Origin: Spirogloea muscicola
Lineage: Eukaryota; Streptophyta; Zygnematophyceae; Spirogloeales; Spirogloeaceae
Direction of reading: 5' to 3'
DNA: 11,403 bases
Assembly: GCA_009602725.1 (NCBI GenBank)
Contig: WELB01000107.1
Span: 267,696 to 279,098 of the forward strand
Part shown: in pieces, positions 1 through 9,606 of the stretch
Layout: each line of letters starts with the position of its first letter
Numbering within the stretch: the first letter of the stretch is position 1
Position numbers and translations under genes: made by a program
The notes under the pieces: generated by a model
The model's input: the letters and a program-made list of their open reading frames with translations, nothing else
What the model was told of the DNA's origin: nothing
The model's database searches: none

Positions 1-3000
1 CGCCAGCTCGCGCGCGCCGACGATGGCGCTCCCGCCGCCGCGCCTGCGGAGCGGCGCGAGCCCGCGGCCCCTGCATTGGCAGGCCTGCAGCCAGACGCCA
101 TGGCGGCCTTAGTCGACCGGCAGCCCGGGGGCCCGCCGCCGCGGAGGCCCGTAGGAGCTGCATCCCATGCCCTCGCCGCTGTCGGCATGCTCGCTTGGAA
201 GGAGGTGTGGCGCCTCCGGCAGGCCTGCGAGGCGGAGGCCCGGCGCCTCCTGCAAGAGCTCGCGTGGCCGCTGCGCCGGCCGCGCTGCCTGCAGCGCCTC
301 GTCGAGCTGGGCACCCTCATCCTCGAGGTCTCGGCACGCACCCGCGTCAGAAGCCCCTGTCACGGACTCATCTCGTCGCTACAGATTTTTGTTGTCGTTG
401 GCCCTGTGGCACGAGGCACCAACGCTCTCGCCGCGCATGCATTGCCGTGCAGTGCCATGAGGTCGGGCCTGATTGGAATTTGGGATAGCAGAACGGAAAG
501 TGAGAGGGCTCTCACAGGAGGCAGGTCTTTGCTGGCTTCGCATGCAGAAAGTGAAGGAGTTCTCGAGGAAGGAGGGCGACATGGAGCTGGGCATGCGGTA
601 CTTTGCGAGTATGGCGCTCGACCGGCTCAACGTGGCCGGCTGCGTGCACGACATGACGACGCTCCTCGCGCTGCCGGCTCCTCAGGTGCCCTGCATGCAC
701 TGATGCTGCTGACGACTTGCATTGCGAGAGGAAGCAGTGCCAGGGCTGCAAGGTGTGCAGCAATTGAGGGCGCTGCACAAGTTTCGCATCGACGTAACTT
801 CCAATCCTGCTGACGCTGAAGCAAGTGCATGCCTTGGTCGAAGGTGGAGGAGAAGCTGGCGCATGGAGCGCTTCTCATTGCGAAGCTCAGGCAGGCCCAT
901 CTTTCCAAGACGTGCATGTAGCCATTGGAGCACATGCAGTGGCTTGAAAGCTACATCCGTTGTTCCTACCCTTATGAAGCACGCAGTCATGGCTTGCTCA
1001 GCGGTATCCAGAGAAGGAGGTGTAGCAGAAGACGACAAGTGGATGGCTAAGTGTGAACGTCTTAGCAAGTAGGCCTGCAGCTCCAGTGACGAGCTTCACT
1101 ACTTTGACAGACGTCTTGCATTTAGATAGGTAGTCAGTGGCTAATCCATTTCTGTTCTAGAGGCAATATGCTGTATTGATTGTACCGGAAGATTATTGTG
1201 CAGGTACCCCGAGCTCGACGTTGGCGCAACGGAGGCGCAGCTCGACACCTGGGCAGCCCGCCTGCAGGAGCGCCTTGACCTCGACGAGGAGTGAGTCGGC
1301 AGCTTCGGATCTCTTCTGTGCAGCTGACCCAACTAATTAGCATGTGCATCTCAGCCTGCTCCGGGCTACTGTTTCGGCTGAGCAGTATCGTGCATAGCTC
1401 GTTATTATGCCCCAGCAACCATGACTGCAGACATCGCGAGCTTGATGATGTCCTCAGCATTTGCTGCTGGACCTCCAGGGTCGCGGGGCAGGGTGGGGTC
1501 GAGGCCAGTAGGGGAGCACTTTTAGCTGTGCACCACCTCAACGCGCTCCTCTTTGGCGAAGCTGGGAGAGAGGAGCCCCGCAGACTTGAGGAGGCGCACG
1601 GTGGTGATGAGCAGCCTGCCGTGGCACAGGACGAGAGCTGCCTGCGGCTGCGGGGGAATGAAGACGACTACTACAATGAGCGGAACTCGTACTTGAATGA
1701 CGTGCTCACGACGCGGATGGGGATTCCGATCAGGTTAGCATGCAGATGTTGTTGACCGCAAGGCAGACTTAACAGAGGTGCTGTGATTGGCCTCGAAAAC
1801 ACTGATTCGTCAAAGGTGCATGCAAGCTTCTCATGGTCGTCCTGTTGGAATATGGCTCATGCTCATGGGGAGCCATGGAGTACATGTCTTCCCACAAATT
1901 TTCTCCACACTGTCACATGTCAGCCTTGCAGTCATCCATGTAGCAGTTGGCAGGAGGTGCGGCATCCCGCTGCACATGATCGGCCTTCCCCGACACTTTT
2001 TGACAAAGGTTGGCGCCGAAGGGGACCCATCAGAGCGCTTCATTGATGTCTTCAACCGGGGCCACCTTCTGCACCGTGAAGAGTGTGTTGAGCTCATACA
2101 GTAAGGACCAATCTGGAGCCGCCATAGGTGTAAATGATCGATCAAGCCCACGAATTTGAGTTCCTTGGCCCAACAATGTAATGTAACAGGCCACCACGGT
2201 TGGCATGTCCCAACCTCTGGAGTACTGCATTATGGTGACTCCCCAAGTGAATCGATGTCAAAGGAATTTGTGATTGTTGTCTGTGGTGTGCAAGGTCCAT
2301 GGGGCTGGCTTACACACCTCGCTTGCTGGAGCCAGTTGCACCTGCAAGCGTTTTGCTGAGAATGTGCAACAATCTCCTCGCCATCCACCGCCAGGCATGA
2401 CAGCAGTCCTTCCATGACCTGTTACACTCCTGCCTGACTTTCTCTTTTCCTTTCCCTCTACAAGCTGTTATTGGTCCTACAGACTGGTGACGTATACGAT
2501 GCATTGACTCTGTGCAGCGGCACCCCAGCGCAGCGAGAACCCTCCCACTTCTGGACCTCCTCCTAGCCATCCGCCCTGAGGATCACACAGAACGGTTCTG
2601 CAGGGCAAGGGACCTCCTAGCCGTCGCGGACTACGAGGCAGCCCTCGCTGACCTTCGTGTAAGAGGCATCATCACGACCTTGGTAGAACCTCAAGGCCAC
2701 GGAGGGCCTTGTCAAGCTGAATTTAGTAGTGCATACTTCTTAGACTCCACGACGTGGGGTCTGCTGCAGGTCCTGCTCCAGGTCATGCGGCTGCGGCAAG
2801 GTGGGCAAGGGGTGGAGGGCCTGTCGCAGGCATTGTTGGAGCAGTACGTCCAGCGGGCGGAAGAGATGCAAGCTGAGTACGAGGTGAGATCAAATGCTGA
2901 AGTGCCGCAGCAACGTCTTACACATGAGGGCACAGCAAACCCATTGTGTCTATCTATTGGCCGCGGCAGCGCTCCAATGGGGACACTAACTGCTGATCAA

Positions 3001-3861
3001 TCTGCTGGTGTCATCATCGCCTGCAGGCCATCTGCAGGGAACGCAAGTCGCCGAGGCCGCCGGTGGTGCAGCGGCACGTCGGGGACGTGATGCGCCACCT
3101 GCAGTACGGGTACCGAGGGGTCATCTACGGGTGGGACGCCGAGTGCGCCGCCGAGGAGGAGTGGATCATGCAGATGAAAGTGAGCGAGGCGCCTCGATCA
3201 CTCTGTTGCCCAAGCTCAACCCATTGCTTATCGTCGGAGCAGCGCCTGTGCTCTCGTTGACCACCATTGCCGGGGTGCTGCGTGTGGGAGCAGGTGAACC
3301 TGCTGCCGCACGGCCGCAAGCAGCCCTTCTACCATGTCCTCGTCGACGGCCGGGACCGCTTCGCCCAGTCGACGTATGGTGAGTCCGACGCACTCAAGAG
3401 TAGAGCGCAACGGGCATTGGAGCTTGAGCTGCCTTCGGTCGCCGTCTCGTCGGCGGCACCGGCGCCACGGCACGCTCACATTTTACCGTGGAGCGCCGCA
3501 GTGGCGCAGGAGAATGTGGCGCTGGCGGAGGACGCGAGCCCCGTCCAGCACGCGGAGCTGGGGCTCTACTTCGTGGGATACAGGTGAGGCGCGACGGCGC
3601 AGGGTGGCCTCTGCGACGGCGCCCGGGGACTGGCGACGCCTGGGCCGCCGCTCATGAGGGCGGCGGCGCATGCGGGCTGGCTGCGGCAGGGCGGGGAGGT
3701 ACGTCCCGAACGCGTACGTGAGGCACAAGTACCCCCAGGACGAGGCGGCGGCGGCTGCGGCGGCGGCGGCGGCGGCCGCGGAGAGGGCGAGGCTGGCGGC
3801 GGAGGCGGCGGAGAATGCGGCGGAGAACGCGGCGGAGGATGCGGCGGCAGAGGCGGAGTGA
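1..3861 (+). CDS. FBXO21-like protein (SirB1-like + YccV/HspQ-like domains), 5'-partial, about 13 exons
   Basis: Phase-consistent exons: 1-327 (or 345), 548-685, 826-890, 1204-1290, 1509-1733, 1924-2100, 2349-2394, 2518-2658, 2770-2883, 3027-3179, 3294-3378, 3502-3583, 3699-3861; they sum to 600 residues plus TGA, close to the roughly 630 of animal FBXO21. Seen: a SirB1/transglutaminase-like region (about 165-300) with GALLIAK-LRYPELDV, DDYYNERNSYLNDVL, GIPISLAV, GLPRHFL and RFIDVFNRG; a helical TPR-like part (about 340-440, RMCNNLLAIH then RARDLLAVADYEAALADL); a YccV/HspQ-like domain (about 455-560) with HVGDVMRH, YGYRGVIYGWD, QPFYHVLVD, YVAQENVAL and YVPNAYVRHKYP. The N-terminal 100 residues may hold a divergent F-box, which I cannot confirm. 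Known for the family: FBXO21 is an SCF ubiquitin-ligase substrate receptor; bacterial HspQ/YccV binds hemimethylated DNA. Frame 1 is open from base 1, so the true start may lie outside. The first three exon boundaries are least certain; two introns appear to use GC donors (891, 2395). Confidence 0.85.
3742..3858 (+). repeat. GCG-rich repeat coding a poly-Ala / Ala-Glu tail
   Basis: A GCG/GCGGAG-rich tract directly after the YccV-like domain of the FBXO21-like gene. It codes a run of about twelve alanines and then degenerate units such as AAEN, AAEN, AAED before the stop. It is low-complexity, probably slippage-prone, and likely a disordered or helical tail rather than part of the conserved fold. 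Confidence 0.85.
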
Positions 3862-4165
3862 GGGCTGGGGGGCGGCCAGGGAGGGGCCCTGCGTCAGCCT
3901 GGCGCCGTCACGCTGACGTCGCCGCTGACGTCGGGCCGGGCAGAAACACCCCCCTCCCCTCCCCCTGCTGCGCCACGTGGCAGCTGGTCAGCTACACTCC
4001 CCCGAAAGCCCAGCTGTCAGCCAACAGTCAGCTGCNGGCCCCCCGCCAAGGCCCGCGCCTCTAGTGGGTCTCCGCGGCCGTGCCGGGTCCTGGGGCCGGC
4101 GGCCCCCGCCGGTGGCCTGCGCCGCCTTCCTGCGGTGGCCCTCGGAGCGGCGCAGCGCATCGCTG
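3862..4165 (+). promoter_or_regulatory. Candidate promoter/5' leader of the dehydrogenase gene: two TGACGTC motifs and a G-box
   Basis: Between the FBXO21-like stop and the dehydrogenase gene there are two TGACGTC motifs 12 bases apart (3914-3920 and 3926-3932) and a perfect 10-base palindrome GCCACGTGGC (3972-3981) with a CACGTG core. TGACGT and CACGTG cores are classical binding sites of plant bZIP (and, for CACGTG, bHLH) factors; their use here is inferred. From about 3981 to 4165 there is no ATG, as expected of a 5' leader. One undetermined base (n) lies at 4036. No TATA box was seen. Confidence 0.4.
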
Positions 4166-4431
4166 GTGAGCCTTGCTTAAAGCCCGTCAGTCCTAACATC
4201 GCTCCAACCCACTCTCGTGCTGGGTGGGCATGTGGGCGCTTGCCAAGCTTTTCGGTGGCTGAATGGGGCCCAAGCCCGCCGCAGCGGCTCCTCAAGCGGG
4301 GCGGCGACGTTAGCTCCTCATTCATCATCTGGATGCTTTGCGACTTCTGCTTGCAGCAGCAGGGAAGGAGATGTGCTAAGCCGGGGCTTGTGATAGTACC
4401 ACTTACCTCGCTGTGAGCCTCGTTGTGGCAG
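4166..4431 (+). other. Probable 5'-UTR intron of the dehydrogenase gene
   Basis: A consensus donor (CTG|GTGAGC at 4166) and an acceptor (TGTGGCAG, ending 4431) lie just upstream of the ATG at 4444. The sequence before the donor has no ATG, so the intron would split an untranslated leader. The frame before 4166 is open and in phase with the ATG, so an N-terminal extension from a non-AUG or missed upstream start cannot be excluded. Confidence 0.45.
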
Positions 4432-4443
4432 GCCACCAGCGAC

Positions 4444-5858
4444 ATGGACAAGTGGTGGTCCGCGGAAACGGTCGCTGTTGTGACGGGCGCTAACAAAGGC
4501 ATCGGCTATTTCATTGCAAGGTAGGCAGTGTTTGCGCCCCATGCTTCACGCCACCACTCTTACGACTCAAGCGGCACCGGGCAGCTCATCTGTGCCATGG
4601 ATGACTTGTGTGGACTATCAGTGCAGCTACCTGTGTGGGGAGCTCAAGCAGACCGCAAATGTTTGTCACGTCATCATGAGCAGGCTCTGTAAGTATCATC
4701 TTGTTTCGCCCTTCATGGCAGGCGTTTGGCAAAGGAAGGTGTCACGTGCATCGCCGCGGCAAGGAAGACAGACCTGGGTGAAGAAGCGGTCGCAAAGCTG
4801 CGGGGGGAAGGTTTCCAGAACGTCGTCTTCCACCAGCTCGACATCACAGATGGTGCCAGTGTCGACGCATTTGCCAGGTGAAATAGTCGGCATGTACCGA
4901 GTGACCAGGATGTTAGTATCACTTGACACAGGGCAAGGCTGCCAACATCAAAGTATCCGAGCTGAGCTCCACTAGATCTCTCATGCTTGAGGTGCTTCAA
5001 GCAATGCCAAAGTCTTGCATGCAGATGGTTGGAGCAGTCGTACGGTGGCCTAGACGTTCTTGTCAACAATGCCGGCTTTGCGTACAAGGGCAACGTCTTT
5101 GGTGCCGCTGAAGCCCGCCAGACTCTGGACGTCAACTACCGGGGCACTCGAGCTGTCTGCGAGCGCCTGAAGCCGCTCCTGCGCTCCTCGACAGCCGGCG
5201 CGAGGGTGGTCAATGTCTGCTCTGGGGCGGGCAAGCTGAGGATCGTGTCGCCCGAGCTGCAAGTATGTACAGTCCCTTGAAGTCTGTTTGTGAACAAGTG
5301 CAGACAGAATCGATCTCAACGTATACGTTGATGTCTACTGTACCATCTGATAGACTGTTAGCGTGCTATTGTCCTCATATCTGCCTCATGACGGACTGGG
5401 TACTGCCAGTTTTCAGCACTCCCTGCCTCTGTGCAAGGGTGTCCCATGCCTTTAGATGCCAAAAATCTCAAACTCTCACTCGTGTGACCCGCCCATGCAC
5501 TGTGCAGAAAGCATTATCGGACCCAAACTTGACAGTTGACAAGCTGGACGAATTGGTGGAGGACTTTATTAAAGGCATCGAGGAGGGCACGTACAGGCAG
5601 GCCGGCTGGCCAGATAGCATGTATGGCGTCTCCAAGCTGGCCGAGGCGGCATACACGCGTATCCTAGCCAGGGAGCTCAAGGACAGGGGGGTGCTGGTGA
5701 ACGCATGCAACCCGGGGTGGTGCCGCACAGACATGGCGGGCTCCAGAGCTCCCAAGTCTGCTGACGACGGAGCCGACACGCCAGTGTTCGTGGCACTGGC
5801 TCCTCCCGGCTCTACTACTGGTGGCTACTTCAACGACCGACAAGAGGAGCCTTTCTGA
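4444..5858 (+). CDS. Carbonyl reductase-type short-chain dehydrogenase (SDR), complete, 4 exons
   Basis: Exons 4444-4520, 4722-4877, 5025-5262 and 5508-5858 join in phase (all GT-AG) to give 273 residues, against 277 for human CBR1. Seen: the NADP(H)-binding motif TGANKGIG (residues 14-21), LDITDGAS for adenine-side contacts, LVNNAG (90-95), catalytic Ser144 in VVNVCSGAG, and the active-site pair Tyr196/Lys200 in YGVSK. CBR-type features follow: SPELQ (153-157), the insert before the catalytic Tyr with EEGTYRQAGWPDSMYGVSK, then NACNPGWCRTDMAG and the TPVFVALAPP tail. Known: this family reduces carbonyls of quinones, aldehydes and ketones (animals) or monoterpenoid ketones (plant menthone/neomenthol enzymes) with NADPH, usually in the cytosol. 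The substrate cannot be told from sequence. The start is the ATG just before the Rossmann fold; no targeting peptide is evident. It converges on TruB. Confidence 0.93.
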
Positions 5859-6206
5859 TTCTATCGCCTGTTGCAATGCTGTTCATTGGCGAATGCTCTG
5901 GCCTGGAATTGAGGGGCTGCAGGAAGTTTGACCTCTGCTCCAAGGCTCCAGGCCAGCCCCATATCAGTCCCTTGGCACCTATCACTTTGCCAGAAGCAGA
6001 ATCCTGCACATGCCAAATCTCCAGGTGGAGCCAGCAACTCTTTCCAAGTCTTCACTGCTGGACTGCATTACTACTTGAGGGTTGCAGCCTAGTATTCTCC
6101 TACAGTTGACAAGCTAAATGCAGCTCTTCTGCTTGAAGCAACTCGACCCCTTCTAGACGACCCTTTGTGATAAGTGCTTGTGCCAATTGTTTCAGGACAC
6201 TGACCT
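5859..6206. other. Intergenic gap between convergent genes
   Basis: The 348 bases between the dehydrogenase stop and the TruB stop presumably hold both 3' UTRs. I see no extended coding frame, repeat or RNA gene, and no TGTAA poly(A) signal on either strand here. Confidence 0.6.
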
Positions 6207-9200
6207 TCACGACAGATATTTGAGAATGTCTGGCATGGTGAATGAGTCCTCTGCTGATAGCTCCCCTATAGCGTGCTCACAAACACCCACTAAGCTGCAA
6301 CATCAACAACTTGCACAACAAGCAGCTGCGTGATCGACATGCCATGTAGGAATTATGTGAAAGATATCAGCGGCGGCTGCTAGATTTACTTGGCTCTTAG
6401 TAAGAAACCACTCACCTATCTGCTCACGACGCAAGGCTATCAAATGGGCACAGCTGCACAGCCAAATCAATTTTGTCATGTTCGTGACCCAGTGCCCTCA
6501 CAAGCTAGTGCCATGGTGGCAATCAGTCGTGCAAAGCTTGCGCCCTGGTTTTTTTCATAAGAACACAAGCTTATTCTATTGCAGAGATGTGCTACTTATC
6601 ATGTTTGATGCAAAACAGTAATCATAAGATTCACACATGAGCTGCACACCAATTTCTACAGCAAGTGCATTGTGGTCTTAAGCTTGCAAGCTGCAGGCTT
6701 GATATCAGCAGCTACTGTTTGACAGACCTGTTGACCGCGTGACCAAGATCTCGAACAAGCGACCGCACATAGGTCCCTTTCGAGCACACCATCCGAAAGT
6801 CAATGTCCTGCCTGATGGACGTCAGGTCGTTATACCATATCAGGCTCGGCAGAGTATTCAAGCATCACAAGCACCTTGCCAACAGACACCTGAGCAACAG
6901 AGACCCTGACCTTGACTGTGCGTTCCTTTCCAGATCAATGCTGCGGATGGATACGGGCCGTGGTTGCAGCTCGAGTACCTCACCTCGTCGCGCCTTCTCA
7001 TACAAGCGCTCTCCTTTCATCTGCCGCACAGAGCTGCCATTTAGCCGTGCGACCATCTAAGCAATGAGCCACCTTCCAAAGAAGCTTGCAGCACAGAGAC
7101 GTGCAACATCCAACAAGCAGCAGGTCCACCGAGCAATTGGCCCAATGCTTACCCGAAGCATGCAAGAACCTGTTGACAGACTCATGTATTTTATAAGTGG
7201 TCCAACATTTGGAATTTGTCCGAGGATTTTCGTTGTATTAGTTTGCGGACATGTTTACAGTAGATTTAGCTTCCAGGAATTGGCAAATGCACATGAGGTT
7301 TTGAACTGGACGCAAGTTACTGGGTTCTTACATGGATGGCGGAGTACATGGGGGGCACTTGCAGGGTATCGCCAAGAAAGTGCTCTTTCACTCCCTGCAG
7401 ATCTACATCCTCCACGTGCCTCCACTCCCGGGTTTCACTAATCTGCCAGCACATTATCAGCACACCATGGGCACCTCAAAATTACACAGGTGGTTAAATT
7501 TACTGTAAAGGTCGGCCTCAAACTGGCAATCACAAAGTTCGCTTGACACGAACACGTGGATGAGCTGCGTAAATCGGTGAAACATTCCATTTGCTCCGAT
7601 CTTATTTACAGAGTTTCACAAATCATAGCTGGGCTTCACATGATGTCTCTGCAGAGCTCGCTTTTACAGCACCAGCTGCTGGCCCCTGAATCAACAACCC
7701 TGTGAGAGTAGAAGCAGTCACGAGGACACAAGCTCATGTTTGGAGTGCACAAGCAGGTCTGCTGACCTCGGTGTCTGCGTCCAGCGAGGGAGTGGCCTCC
7801 CCGAGGCGGAACGTGCCGCTGTAGACTTTCACCATTGCTTGGTACCTGCAAGCCATGCTGCCATGGCAGCTCTGACTGATGGTGACCGCAGAGTGCACGC
7901 CCTTCTGGACACAGGCAGTGGCACGTATGTGGTGTGCCAGGACTTGGTCGACGACCTGTCGGCCAGCTTGGTCGCCTTCCCCAAGCACACGACGAGCAGG
8001 CCGGTAGCCATGGGGTCGAGCGTCCCGGCGTGACCTACCTAGCATGCCACAAGGAGCTCGAGCAATGTCAGGCGCGCATTCCTCCCCGCCTTTATAATGC
8101 ACACGTTTAATGTTCACATAACCCCTAAATATAGATATCGCCACTGACCCCAACGCACCATAACCCTTTCCTTTCTAATGAAGCCCACAACCGAAACCCT
8201 CTACAGCACGATGCCAGTGACCAGGCGGTACTCTTAGGTGCGAGCGCATCTCACAGGCACCCTCAAAGTGTTTGCTCACCTTCTTTATCCGCAGGACATG
8301 CCGCAGCTTGCCACACACCGCAAACGACGTCCAACCTGCGCGGGTAAGCCGCGGCCGGGCGGTCAGCTAAGAGAGGCTCCGGCCAGTGCACCGCAGCCTT
8401 GGCGGGCGGGAGGGCATTTACTTCGGCAGGTACAGGCGTGACGAATGTGGAGGTGGGGTTACGGTCCAGAAGCAGGCTCGGGGCTGGGCTTAGTAAACAA
8501 TACTCAAGGGCTGGGAATGTGGTTAAGGTATTAGAGACTTAGGCTGTGGATTCCGGCCTTGGCGTTTGAGATCAGGGGTTTCCGGTTTCCGACCTTCGAG
8601 GCACTTGGTTACCAGACTTCAAGACGTCAGTAAGTGGGCTCTCAATAACCTCTAACCAGTCAGTGCAATTCACGATAACTAGAGGGCAGAAGAGCGTCGC
8701 CCTGACAGAAGCCTGAGGCAGCTGCCAAGGTGCGGCCCGCACGTAAGTGGACGACAAAGGCTAAGGACCTCTGCAGGGAGATTGCCAGGCGCATCCTGAA
8801 AACTTGAGCAAGCGACCCCGTGGCATTGAACCCGGGCTGCTCGCCCTGCCGACCTTGGCGGCGGGACACAGCGCGCCGCACAACACGATGGAGGAGGTCG
8901 AGCTACCGAGTCCCAAGCGCCCCGTGGTCGCTCGCTCAAGTCTTCCGGATGCGCCTGCCAATCAGAGGCCCTTAGCCTTCGCTGTCCACTTGCGTGCAGG
9001 CCGCAGCTTGGCTGCTGCCTCCGGGGTCCGTCACGGCGACGCTTTTCCGCCCTCTGGTTACACTCACTTGCACGTTCTGACCAGAGGTTACTGAGTGCCC
9101 ACTTGCTGACGTCTTGTAGACCACTATCCTGCCCCTTCAGGCCTTGTCCATGCCTTTGGGCTGGCCTCTCACAGCCATGGCCGTCGTTATGGAAGCCCTG

Positions 9201-9467
9201 TTCTACTTGGGAAGTGGAACTAAGGCCTTGGGATTGTGGGGTTTGAGGAGTTGGGGTTTAGTTGGGGTTCTGAGGCCCGCCGCGCCTTTGGGCTTGTCGA
9301 CCAGCAGCACGGTGCCGCCGGGGCTGTCCCACACGTCCGGCAGGCCCGAGCGGCGCGTCGCCAGGAACGGCGCCACCGCCACGCCCGCCAGCGCGTCGCC
9401 GCCGCCGCCGCCGCCGCCGTCGGATGAGCCGGCGCAGGACGAGGACCAGGCCGCGCGCTTTCTGGCT
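6207..9467 (-). CDS. truB: TruB-type tRNA pseudouridine-55 synthase (plant/organellar form), 9 exons recognised, 5' end unresolved
   Basis: Minus-strand exons in transcript order: 9467-9286, 8335-8280, 8038-7956, 7845-7767, 7442-7332, 7020-6911, 6811-6728, 6453-6416, 6265-6207 (TGA). All eight junctions keep phase and give 266 residues. TruB hallmarks occur in order: [36 protein letters not shown] (catalytic Asp codon 8015-8017), [88 protein letters not shown]. Known: TruB isomerises U55 in the T-loop of tRNAs. There is no PUA domain after the catalytic fold, as in plant organelle-type homologues, so a plastid or mitochondrial role is likely (inference). The first recognised exon has no ATG and an in-frame stop just upstream at 9473-9475, so another exon must precede it. 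Intron 8336-9285 needs a GC donor and contains a large inverted repeat. Confidence 0.92.
8620..9116. mobile_element. Imperfect inverted-repeat (foldback/MITE-like) element inside a TruB intron
   Basis: The left arm (about 8620-8842) matches the reverse complement of the right arm (about 8899-9116) along most of its length with scattered mismatches and small indels. Paired blocks include CAAGACGTCAG (8620-8630) with CTGACGTCTTG (9106-9116), AAGCGTCGCC-like, AAGTGGAC, AAGGCTAAGG and CAGGCGCATCC with their complements, and CTTGAGCAAGCGACC with its near-complement ending 8940. The loop is about 56 bases. Similarity fades beyond both outer ends. No transposase frame was seen. It could be a non-autonomous foldback element, or two opposed copies of one short repeat; no clear target-site duplication was found. 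It lies wholly in intron 8336-9285 and would form a long hairpin in TruB pre-mRNA. Confidence 0.7.
9399..9420. repeat. CCG/GGC triplet repeat
   Basis: A short run of CCG triplets (plus strand). On the minus strand, in the TruB frame, it codes a run of about six glycines ahead of the catalytic fold, in what may be a targeting or linker region. On the plus strand it would code prolines. Confidence 0.8.
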
Positions 9468-9606
9468 CTGCTTCAAGACTACCACCGCGAGAACGCCGTC
9501 GGAGGTGCCTCTAGCAGCAGCTTGCGCGTTCTGCTATCCCCCTGATCACAGGGCCAGTCAACTGTTGGCGGCAAAGATAAGGTAATCTCCAAGGGCTTAC
9601 TGATCT

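Noticed and set aside
76-813. 245-residue continuous plus-strand frame
   Set aside because: Only the first part (to about 327-345) reads like the FBXO21-type exon. Beyond that it runs through intron and through the next exon in the wrong frame.
3654-4064. Gly-rich plus-strand frame over the GCG repeat
   Set aside because: It is a frame-shifted reading of the Ala/Glu-rich tail of the FBXO21-like gene and runs past its stop into intergenic sequence containing the undetermined base.
4017-4542. Minus-strand frames opposite the dehydrogenase leader and first exon
   Set aside because: No recognisable domain; the plus-strand SDR exon with TGANKGIG explains the conserved part.
7740-8033. Plus-strand frame with [11 protein letters not shown], resembling a retropepsin (retrotransposon protease) active site
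   Set aside because: It is antisense to two TruB exons (8038-7956 and 7845-7767) that carry GTLDPMATG and [11 protein letters not shown] with matching splice phases. No other retroelement domain is present.
8822-8832. Minus-strand GGTTCAATGCC, matching a tRNA/SINE B-box consensus, inside the inverted repeat
   Set aside because: No A-box or cloverleaf could be found at a suitable distance upstream, and the other arm does not keep the motif.
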